A DNA stretch of 64,000 nucleotides. It comes from an uncultured Saprospiraceae bacterium. GTDB taxonomy: Bacteria > Bacteroidota > Bacteroidia > Chitinophagales > Saprospiraceae. Below the pieces are notes generated by a model. The model worked only from the letters and a program-made list of their open reading frames with translations. It ran no database searches and had not been told where the DNA came from. This document shows, piece after piece, positions 60,601 through 64,000 of the stretch. The stretch lies in contig CALFBG010000026.1 in assembly GCA_937951685.1 (NCBI GenBank), positions 25,015-89,014 on the forward strand, in the 5' to 3' direction. Made by a program: the position numbers and the translations under genes. Positions within the stretch are counted from its first letter, which is position 1; each line of letters opens with the position of its first letter.

Positions 60601-63600
60601 GCCTGTCCAACCGTTGAAGCTACTGAGTTTGTCGGAAAAGGGCTAGCAATGATCGAAGATCTTGCTACGATAAATACTGCTGCTACCAAGAATCCTCCCA
60701 ATCAGAATGAGATGCGTAGTTGGGCTTACATTTTATATACTTCGGGATCAACGGGAGAACCTAAAGGCGCAATTACCCGCCACGATGGAGCGATGAACCA
60801 CATTTTAGCAGAATACGATGAAATGCAATTAGCGGATGGTTTCCGATTTTTGCAAAGTGCGGGGATTGGTTCTGATATTTCAGTTTGGCAAATTTTAGCA
60901 CCAATCTTAAAAGGAGGTGCCGTTGTGATTGTAGACAAACTGGATTTATTGGATTACGAGGTTGTCCTCAATATATTACAAAAAGAAAAAGTAAGTTTAG
61001 TCGAATTTGTGCCTTCCTACATTTGGGGAATGGTTGACTATTTTAATAATTTAGAAAGTAGACCGAGCTTAGCTGATCTTAAATGGATCATGATGGTAGG
61101 GGAAGCCGTTCCGGTCAAACTAGTAAATATTTGGAAAGATTATTTCCCACACATGGGTATCCTGAATGGTTATGGTCCTTGTGAAGCTTCTGACGATATT
61201 TCGCAATATGCAATTACTGAAAAAGTTGATCCGAATTCACCGAGAGTTCCAATTGGTCGACCGATCGCAAATATGAATATCGTAATTCTAGACGAAGCTA
61301 GAAATTTATGTCCGATTGGTATTCCAGGTGAACTTTGTGTATCGGGCGTCGGTGTCGGGGCAGGATACTGGAAATTACCTGAGAAAACAGCCGAAAGTTT
61401 TATCGAAAATCCATTTCCCGAATTACTAGGAGATATAATGTATCGTACAGGGGATTTAGCAAAGTGGTTGCCAGATGGTAATCTTGAATTCTTAGGACGG
61501 ATAGATCGACAAGTTAAAGTGCGCGGGCATCGCGTAGAGTTGGGAGAAATTGAATCGTTGATTCGACAGCACGAAGAGGTTAAAAATGCCTATGTTTTGG
61601 TACATCGAAATGGTCCACAACAAGATGCCTTAGTGGCTTTTATTGTACTGGACGAACAAAGCGAGTCAACGACGGTCGTAGAAGAAGCGCTACGTAGTAT
61701 TTGTGGAAACGGTCTACCTACTTATATGCAAGCCGATTTTTATTGCTTTGTTGAAAGTATCCCCTTAAATTTAAGTGATAAAGTTGATGAGAAAAAATTA
61801 TTAGCACAGATTGATTTAAATAGTTTAACACAAAATAAAACGGCTAATGCAGGCGAAAACTACGTAGCGCCAAGAAATGCAGTAGAAACAGATTTAGTAA
61901 CAATCTGGGAAGATTTATTGAATGTTAAACCAATTAGTATACACGATAACTTCTTTAAGTTAGGGGGGGATTCTATCGTGACCATTCAAGTCGTCAGTCG
62001 GGCAAAACGAATGGGATACCAACTTTCTCCGCGCAAGATTTTTGAATGGCAAACCATTGCAGCCTTATCGGAAGTAATGCAAGCGCAAGAGGATCACTTA
62101 GTGGCGGAGCAAGGATTACTAGCAGGAACAGCTCCGCTATTGGCAATTCAAGAGTTCTACTTTGAAAATGAATACGACCAATCTAGCCATTATAATCAAG
62201 CAGCGCTACTAACGCTGGACAAGCAAGTAGCGGAAGAACATTTAGCTACAAGTCTAAAAGCAATTGTTGCACATCACGATGCCCTTCGATTTCAATATCA
62301 ATTAGTCGATGGGAATTGGCAACAAACTTATGGCAAAGCCATTCCAAATTTAATCGTAGAAACGGTATCGGAAGAGACTACAGACTTAAGTGCTGCAATT
62401 ACTGAAATTTGTAATCAGTATCAAACAAGTTTAGATATTGCGAAAGGTGAATTGATCAAATTAGTATTGATTAAAACGCCAGGCGAAAATACCAAAGATC
62501 GCTTATTTTTTGCCATCCATCATTTAGCGGTAGATGGTGTTTCTTGGAGAATTATTTTAGATCATTTTAGTATCGCCTTAGATGCCTTGACCGCAGGAGA
62601 AGCGATTCAACTAGGAGCTAAAACAAGTTCGTTCCGAGAATGGGCAAGCTTTATGGAAGATTATGCGACGCGAAAACCGGTACAGGCTCAGGAATCTTAC
62701 TGGTCCGCAGTTACTACGAAATATCAAGCCTTACCGGTAGATCGACCAATTGAAAAACGTTTGATGGGCGATCGGAAAGATTTAGTCGTAAACTTAGACA
62801 AAGACTTAACAAATGCTTTGTTACAAGAAGTCAACCAAGCCTATCATACAGAAATTGATGATATTTTATTAAGTACTTTGACCAAGACAATCTGTAACTG
62901 GTCGGGTAACAAAATGTTGGTTGTCGGTCTAGAAGGGCACGGTCGAGAAGATTTGTCGGATGCACTAGATGTAAGTAATACCGTAGGCTGGTTTACCAAT
63001 TTGTATCCTGTGGTTTTGAGTAACAATACTGCGGATACGCCAAGCGATTTAATCAAATCCGTCAAAGAACAATTAAGGGCTATTCCCGGGAAAGGGATGG
63101 CTTATGGTCCGTTGCGTTACGCACAAACGGAGCCGACGAAAGAAACTGCTTTATCGAAAGGCCAATGGAACGTTATCTTTAACTACTTAGGCCAGTTTGA
63201 TAATGTTTTTAGTGGAAATACTTGGTTTAGTCAAGCTAAAGAATCGGTAGGAACTGTAAATGCTGCGACTTGTCCCATGATGAGTAACCTAGAGTTAGAT
63301 GGCATGATTACGGAAGGGCAGTTGCAAATGGTTTGGACGTATTCCACGGCGGAGTACAACGACGACACAATCGCAAAATTAGCAGATGACTTTTTTGTTA
63401 ATCTGAAAGCACTCATCCAACATTGTCAAACCAAACCAACACCAGAGAAAACCGCTGCTGATTATGGTTTAACGCCAATGGTAAACTACCAAGAATTAGA
63501 TCAATTCTTAGATGCCACGGTTGATGGTGTGAAGCGACGAACACAGATTCAATCTATTTGTCGGTTAAGCCCAGTACAAGAAGGAATGCTATTCCACTAT

Positions 63601-64000
63601 TTATTTGATAAAGATTCTGGTGCGTATACAGAGCAATATGTATTTGACTTTTCGGAAGGACTTGAGCCAGCACTCTTCAAGCAATGTTGGGAAAATGTAA
63701 TGCAAAGACATAGTATTTTGCGGACAGCTATTTTCTACGAAGAACTGAGTATTCCAGTGCAGTGTATCATGAAAGGAGTCGAAGTACCATTCTCGGTTAC
63801 GGACATTAGCAATTTATCAGGAAGCGCACAGGAGGCAGCAATAGATAAATTTTTAGAAGAAGATCGCGAACGAGGATCTGCTTTTAATCAAGCGCCTTGC
63901 TTAAGATTGAATTTATTTCAAACCGAAACGAATGCTTACAAACTAGTTTGGACTTGTCATCACATGATTTTAGATGGTTGGTCAATGCCAATTATCATAG
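46660..64000 (+). CDS. FAAL-PKS-aminotransferase-NRPS hybrid synthetase, 3'-truncated
   Basis: One frame with no stop from the ATG at 46660 to the window edge (at least 5,780 residues). A purine-rich GGAAGG lies 5 bases before the start, one of the few candidate ribosome-binding sites here. Domains in order: fatty-acyl-AMP ligase (~1-560), ACP (Ser633), KS (Cys874, His1009, His1048), AT (Ser1315), ACP (Ser1637), PLP aminotransferase (~1790-2240, Lys2074), C (~2268-2700), a second C lacking its N-lobe (~2701-2915), A-T-E, C-A-T-E, then a C cut by the window end. FAAL-ACP-KS-AT-ACP-AMT-C is the layout of MycA/ItuA in mycosubtilin and iturin synthesis, which install a beta-amino fatty acid. Both A domains read Dab-like codes. 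The product should be a lipopeptide starting with a beta-amino acyl chain and D-configured, probably cationic residues. Confidence 0.93.
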   Translation, partial: MDIKRVKPDQNLIKLLEQRAKNTPDRFVYHFLEEGVEITDSLSYKDLRQKARKIATHLQNENLKGERALLLYPSSLDFIVAFFACLYAGVIAVPAFPPRRNRLSARIKGILNDAAPKIILTCQKTKIDNASSVEYWNSIPILVTDDKEALKQIKGRLKLPLIEKDTLAFLQYTSGSTGAPKGVMISHQNIISNVHNFKVLLDSQTTDAMVSWLPIFHDLGLILGILHPFYADFPSYVFPPSIFIKSPIKWLQAVSRYKGTYSGAPNFAYDLCIDLSDEKLEGINLEHWQSSINGAEPIRAETVKRFYERFKAYGLRKTTMLPGYGMAENTLYATGVRAETNFYLLQNGTDTYQSEFVGCGIAAEDSEIVIHNATTNLPQPDYEVGEILIKGGSVALGYWQKEAATKATFHNYLANGEGPYLKTGDLGLMINGELFVTGRIKDLIIIGGKNVYPQDIELTVEQSHADLEPNAGAAFSVMTDEGEKLIVLQEIRRSCWRTFDGPAIIKAVQKSIAEVHELGAHAIILIKPHGILKTSSGKIQRAGCKIAFQKEALEALYSWSVAPQISTQTNSEKTKVERPAQPSEPVIVASQAGLEARMKMTKDWLLQKIGALLSVEHSALDPTEPLSYFGMNSIKLTRLAGEIEEWLQVDFSPTIFYDYTSINAIAKYICEELSEANFTPVPVSTLPENNQPKPTQNTNSKDKDIAVIGLACRFPGAKDIASFWNLLLHKKDGIQDILGKEFSGRKLASEMDDLSEPYKHLKMGGYLNTIDTFDPAFFNISPAEAKSMDPQQRLLLELCWEALEEAGLTQEEIKGEKVGVFIGISTNEYLHLQTQSQSDNSVYLGTGTAGSIAANRISYFLNIKGPSMAIDTACSSSIVAVHQACQSILNGDCHTAIVGGVNLILTPAFGKVFSEAGMISEEGKSRPFDEKTNGYVRGEGGGVLILRSKVHAQKAADHIYALIKGSAINQDGKSNGLTAPSGLAQQEVITAALQNANLNPEQVSYIETHGTGTPLGDPIEFNALNAIYGKRSEKTTCFLGAVKSNIGHLEAAAGIAGLIKTVLVLNHKQIPPNINLREVNARINVTDSVFEFPLKVEKYDQAERIAAISSFGFGGTNSHLLMANAPIMEESNPVVSPSRDFHLLTISAKSPAALTALVERYLALFARISEGEVAAICMATNQNRTHFPYRLALTGDSTQSFVDQLKAAITKAPRVKRTPHKDLHGLFLFGGQGSQYPAMGAQLYHTNAVFRACVEACDKLFSAELNYSVKDLLLTATAESNATLHIQPLVFTLEYALAKLWMSWNIMPEAVMGHSLGEYVAACITGVYDLADACRLVAWRAKLMQEETTPGKMLTITASQSEVEKWIAGHQDQVSIAAMNTKEDFVVSGEANFIETLQKKLTAQGVKCKLLKVEQAFHSPLMQTMLSKFEEVLATVKFKKPTTCFISALTGKAVTDEIASAEYWLKHILAPVNFAEACATVSSKEFDYCLEVSPHPILTNALIANGIPFIDHIYPSLHRKATNWHTLFNSLGALYTLGQKINWKAVHQDFVSARYTHLPKYPFQRESFWFDDGQSAAKSSLSLPTSATVTEQPVIASAASTESLVAEELQNLFGELLGIPGAEMPLETPLLEIGADSIVLIRGLKKIEQTYGVAISPRQIFENFPNLKSIAAEVAAKTTKTISVPVAIPVQAATQTTPPIEDHSNASTTMALGGIDGSLERLMTTQLNVLKDTIDKQLSLLQGNTGGKTIANTTTSLKETPTSTPERKHTILPEDFKVVRYDTRLLEEAKPFTARQQNYIKELIQRFTAKTPSSRAYTSTYRPVLSDWINSIDFRKSLKDISYPILSEHSAGARIWDKDGNEYIDLAIGYGVNFFGNKPAFVVEAIQAQLAEGFELAVQTDLAGEVATLVSELTDSERVTFSNTGTEAVMAALRIARSVTQRRKVVLFNGYYHGTFDGNLAQRDMERDDESSIPSTSGTTHNFVKDILVLDPGSKKTLATIRKHKEEIAAILVEPVQSRRPGIFPVAFLKELRALATELDIVLILDEIITGFRIHAGGAQALLNFKADITTYGKVLGGGMPIGVIAGKRKYLDTVDGGQWNFGDDSTPHGEMTMFGGTFCKHPLTLAAALATLKHIKAEGPTLYERVNQLTEHLAKEVNAFFNQLGIEIRIDNFGSLFRFQSNGKYNPLLRPIELDLFFRTLLDKGVYTWERRVCFLSTAHTEEDIQVVIRKIKETIYEMIDGGFFPEAKIDPDDEDFLKFKAAQPNYKKVPLLAVQQQLANLAKYSAEGSMGYNITTSLLLTGTLDLAALNVAFQEAVQRHESLRTVINADGLHQNILRTLSVSIDQLTPDTTDLDRSAVISQCLKKETQTAFDLQKGPLFRVKVLTLSDTEQLLIFTGHHIIYDGSSAGIILKELAERYSAKQQQVPFVEKPTVQFSDYIYQEQLLIEQKAFKASKAFWINQFSQAADFFEFPADFERPKFPEYHGRRIRRQISGSVKDQLIQLGKQSGNTAFMTFLSVFAVLLYRRTGQNELLIGVPVDGRTGVEDSEMIGFAASILPLFISLKKDMSFQDVFTVVKKELFSAFEHRACSLPYFIREVKDIRESSNPGLISVVFNLDSNVAVPEFQGLETTLQFTPINYITQDFAIDLIDFADHLQIECDYSTELYKKESIIDFLDAYEALIQAVSTDSSQPILDLDLAYWQDQLLDVAPLNLPVDFNLTNENIASSASLAYSLDQSLLATLTDLAKTEACTIYDCLFAALKLSLHRYTAQDDICVGTNYFAAPSGRIIPVRSNLSNNPQFDTFLAKLKQTIKEGEQHISVNFEEVAASLDQAADFYQVLFLLNATEQIDLVAQELNLVLNLVHTESSFSLAITYRADLFKASTIERIAKHFEQILRSLTQNVKQGVDEVEMLLAEERTLILGLGATAAGEWFNEGEKDLGNTAPINLCFEKIAAQYPDTVAIIHGDNRWTYQQLNEFSNQIAHRLIEAGFGNGDFVGVFLERSPELIAGLMGILKAGAAYVPFDTQNPTERIVKMMEGSQAKGVISTTRWISTLEELNIQNVLLVDELTETTRKQLSGEGTQLSDRKQIATYPTHNPANRNELDTWAYMLYTSGSTGAPKGAITRHNGAMNHLLAEFEAMKLEDGFRFLQSAGIGSDISVWQMLAPILKAGAAVIIDKLDLLDYEVVIDLLQKEKVHIVEFVPSYLWGMIDYFKHLQEVPSLSALKWIMLSGEAAPVKLVNSWISYFPHMGILNGYGPCEASDDIAQYAVTEKINPNLLRVPIGRSIANMNIVILDQYGALCPIGIAGELCVTGIGVGAGYWGLPEKNAESFIKNPFPELLGDTMYRSGDLAKWLPDGNLDFLGRIDRQVKIRGHRVELGEIESLVRQHKQVKNAHLLVHRGGAQQDALVAFIVVDNATATTTETEIEEALRNICENGLPAYMQIDFYCFIEEMPVNLSDKVDEKKLIERFDLAALTQGKTGLKSEDFTAPRNEVETKLVAIWEALLNVQPISIHDNFFKLGGDSIVTIQMVSRAKQIGYKLSPRNIFELPTIAALSGVIKSAENVTVAEQGLLEGTAPLSAIQHFYFENEYDASSHYNQALLVTLDKQLEEGYLQEVLKAIVEHHDALRFQYQLVDGTWQQTYGSATPRLVVETISNKKKNTTAAITEICNQYQQSLSIEKGELIKLVLIKTPAAETKNRLFFVIHHLAVDGISWRIILDHFSSALEALTAGRAINLGTKTTSFRAWTSFMEEYATRKSVRAQENYWKEISTKYQALPVDRVIENRLTKDRKEFTISLEASLTTTLLQEVNQAYHTEIDDVLLSILTKTICSWSGNESLVVGLEGHGREDLSETIDTSSTVGWFTNLYPVALSSKVMDRPNELIKSVKEQLRAIPSKGMSYGPLRYLQNPTAQSANSSETPWNVIFNYLGQFDNLFAGNAWFDQAQETVGAMNAPTCPMLSNLELDGMITAGQLKMTWSYSAAEYDESTIATLAENYFANLKAFIKHCQGKAIPEKTPADYGLSPKVSYQDLAHFLATEVNGTARGTQIQSICRLSPVQEGMLFHYLFDRDSAAYTEQYVFGFPEGLDPVIFKKCWDNVLQRHSVLRSGIFHEELNVPVQCIMKEVDLPFGHLDLTELSAPAQEEKINNFLQEDLARGFEFDQAPLLRIHLLKTKASAYKMVWTCHHIILDGWSMPIIVEEILEDYGKYLKGQVPTVREEEHYEDFIRFIEAKDNYEEEAFWQKYMEGFQAPTLLPFVGNTLDRNKGTGVVKDLYLKYDEQFLGQVKTFVQTHGLTINTLLEGVWAFLLAQYTGTTDTVFGVTVSGRPAELKAADQKVGLYINTLPLRATYQEGQNFLAFLAGLQQQHVTAMDYQYTGLSNIKTWNQLEGDLFDSILVFENYPMGEVLDTDWALKMGAVEIKDQTNYLLTINVDLTQQLSINFNYNSTLLKDDFVEMMKLHFDTVLNQILALSPEATAGFSMEDLSILSQQERDLILGLKPNAAGEWFNEGAKDIGNEDPINVRFEKNVEAFPEMTAVIHGEENWTYEKLNHTANQVGHSLLAMGIEPGQFVGIYLDRTPMLVSSLLGILKIGAVYIPLDTQNPPERIEKMIESSQLHAVISTTDLLASLPTIATKKALFVNACPTVEATEFVGKGLAMIEDLATINTAATKNPPNQNEMRSWAYILYTSGSTGEPKGAITRHDGAMNHILAEYDEMQLADGFRFLQSAGIGSDISVWQILAPILKGGAVVIVDKLDLLDYEVVLNILQKEKVSLVEFVPSYIWGMVDYFNNLESRPSLADLKWIMMVGEAVPVKLVNIWKDYFPHMGILNGYGPCEASDDISQYAITEKVDPNSPRVPIGRPIANMNIVILDEARNLCPIGIPGELCVSGVGVGAGYWKLPEKTAESFIENPFPELLGDIMYRTGDLAKWLPDGNLEFLGRIDRQVKVRGHRVELGEIESLIRQHEEVKNAYVLVHRNGPQQDALVAFIVLDEQSESTTVVEEALRSICGNGLPTYMQADFYCFVESIPLNLSDKVDEKKLLAQIDLNSLTQNKTANAGENYVAPRNAVETDLVTIWEDLLNVKPISIHDNFFKLGGDSIVTIQVVSRAKRMGYQLSPRKIFEWQTIAALSEVMQAQEDHLVAEQGLLAGTAPLLAIQEFYFENEYDQSSHYNQAALLTLDKQVAEEHLATSLKAIVAHHDALRFQYQLVDGNWQQTYGKAIPNLIVETVSEETTDLSAAITEICNQYQTSLDIAKGELIKLVLIKTPGENTKDRLFFAIHHLAVDGVSWRIILDHFSIALDALTAGEAIQLGAKTSSFREWASFMEDYATRKPVQAQESYWSAVTTKYQALPVDRPIEKRLMGDRKDLVVNLDKDLTNALLQEVNQAYHTEIDDILLSTLTKTICNWSGNKMLVVGLEGHGREDLSDALDVSNTVGWFTNLYPVVLSNNTADTPSDLIKSVKEQLRAIPGKGMAYGPLRYAQTEPTKETALSKGQWNVIFNYLGQFDNVFSGNTWFSQAKESVGTVNAATCPMMSNLELDGMITEGQLQMVWTYSTAEYNDDTIAKLADDFFVNLKALIQHCQTKPTPEKTAADYGLTPMVNYQELDQFLDATVDGVKRRTQIQSICRLSPVQEGMLFHYLFDKDSGAYTEQYVFDFSEGLEPALFKQCWENVMQRHSILRTAIFYEELSIPVQCIMKGVEVPFSVTDISNLSGSAQEAAIDKFLEEDRERGSAFNQAPCLRLNLFQTETNAYKLVWTCHHMILDGWSMPIII
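48770..51690 (+). other. PKS elongation module KS-AT-ACP (no KR/DH/ER)
   Basis: The KS has DTACSSS (Cys874), ETHGTGT (His1009) and KSNIGH (His1048), all intact. The AT has GHSLGEYVAAC (Ser1315) and QAFHSP, the AFH form usual for malonyl-CoA transferases. The second ACP has IGADSIVLI (Ser1637). With no reductive domain the module should leave a beta-ketoacyl thioester, the substrate expected for the following aminotransferase. Confidence 0.9.
52040..53390 (+). other. Embedded PLP aminotransferase (glutamate-1-semialdehyde aminotransferase-like)
   Basis: A class III aminotransferase fold with WDKDGNEYIDLAIGYG, NTGTEAVMAALR, LDEIITGFR and the PLP lysine in TYGKVLGGGMPIG (Lys2074). In MycA the equivalent domain turns a beta-ketoacyl-ACP into a beta-aminoacyl-ACP, and the same reaction is expected here. 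A preceding linker (~1670-1790) is rich in Thr and Pro. Confidence 0.88.
53455..54750 (+). other. Condensation domain joining the beta-aminoacyl starter to the peptide
   Basis: A full-length C domain with HHIIYDGSS (His2401, His2402, Asp2406). It differs from the LCL and DCL domains elsewhere (GYNITTSLLLTG; DGSSAG in place of DGWS). This fits a specialised acceptor of a beta-amino acyl donor from the PKS/AMT part. Confidence 0.82.
54755..55430 (+). other. Truncated condensation domain (C-lobe only)
   Basis: Directly after the complete C domain is a second C-domain segment that starts at AYWQDQLLDVAPLNLPVDF and runs through the C-lobe (CTIYDCLFAALKLSLHRY, DDICVGTNYF, FFTIER-like ending). It has no N-lobe and no HHxxxDG motif, about 215 residues instead of 430. 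The A domain that follows belongs to the Dab-like clade, whose other members sit behind complete C domains. It looks like a fusion scar, and is probably not catalytic. Confidence 0.78.
55500..58740 (+). other. NRPS A-T-E unit, D-(Dab-like), code DIWEMSGDDK
   Basis: A domain (YTSGSTGAPKG at 56002) with GSDISVWQMLAP, VEFVPSYLWGM, IMLSGEA and NGYGPCEASDDI, code DIWEMSGDDK. The carrier reads FFKLGGDSIVT (Ser3529), with Lys where other carriers in the window have Glu or Asp. The E domain has HHLAVDGISW (His3711), GHGRE and FNYLGQFD. Confidence 0.75.
58755..63470 (+). other. NRPS module C-A-T-E, D-(Dab-like), code DIWEMVGDDK
   Basis: DCL-type C (CRLSPVQEGMLFH; HHIILDGWS, His4191, Asp4196). The A domain reads DIWEMVGDDK (IMMVGEA replaces the usual SGEA), a small drift from the preceding module. 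Carrier FFKLGGDSIVT (Ser5105); E domain with HHLAVDGVSW (His5287). T, E and following C motifs repeat those of the previous unit at a constant 4,728-base offset. Confidence 0.75.
63485..64000 (+). other. Start of a third NRPS module (DCL-type C, cut by window end)
   Basis: The N-lobe of a C domain with CRLSPVQEGMLFH and HHMILDGWSMP (His5767). The DCL-type signature fits its place after an epimerase. The frame is still open at base 64000, so at least one more module is expected downstream. Confidence 0.85.

Noticed and set aside
18270..60750. Recurring near-identical DNA blocks across the window, considered as CRISPR or an insertion-sequence family
   Set aside because: They are the conserved A, C, T and E core motifs of successive NRPS modules in frame, spaced by module length.
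46660..64000. Apparent absence of any long gene in the last 17 kb, with only short frames on both strands
   Set aside because: Frame 1 is open from the ATG at 46660 to the window edge and translates to recognisable domains throughout. It is one 3'-truncated gene, not a non-coding or degraded region.

Overview
The window is almost entirely a secondary-metabolite locus from an AT-rich (roughly 40% GC by eye) bacterium, most probably a member of the Bacteroidota. The AT-rich codon use, the lack of clear Shine-Dalgarno sequences and one TAnnTTTG-type promoter box point that way; a more exact placement (for example Saprospiria or Chitinophagia) would be a guess. All genes read on the + strand, and about 95% of the window encodes nonribosomal peptide synthetase (NRPS) or polyketide synthase (PKS) protein.

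Region 1 (1-13855) is one apparent operon. It starts with the 3' part of an NRPS (partial A-T, C-A(Asp)-T, C-A(Ser)-T, then a terminal C domain). An aspartate/glutamate-racemase-family enzyme follows, then a free-standing A-T-thioesterase protein that should supply the missing half of the last module and release the peptide, then a PvdE/SyrD-type cyclic-peptide ABC exporter. A strong hairpin closes the unit. A separately placed FAD/NAD(P)H oxidoreductase (14022-15614) follows and is closed by another structured terminator-like element.

Region 2 (15615-16490) is an 876-base non-coding gap with hairpins and at most a faint trace of a decayed gene. Region 3 (16491-46289) is a single gene for a 9,932-residue, eight-module NRPS that begins with a starter-like condensation domain. 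Reading the specificity residues by eye gives X - Dab-like - D-(Dab-like) - D-X - Val - Thr - D-(Leu-like) - Thr, with no thioesterase at the end.

Region 4 (46660 to window end) is one unbroken reading frame with no stop before the edge. It is a fatty-acyl-AMP ligase / ACP / KS-AT-ACP / PLP-aminotransferase / NRPS hybrid with the architecture of mycosubtilin and iturin initiation proteins (beta-amino fatty acid starter). It then carries two A-T-E modules with Dab-like codes and the start of a third module.

Together the genes suggest one or two large cationic lipopeptides. The order is not collinear: two proteins look like chain starters (16491 and 46660), and the only visible release domain lies upstream in region 1. 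Either two neighbouring pathways meet near 15.6-16.5 kb, or one assembly line is encoded out of order. Specificity codes come from hand alignment to the GrsA Phe domain. Dab, Leu and the two DAEH... calls are the least certain; Asp, Ser, Thr and Val match known codes exactly or nearly so.
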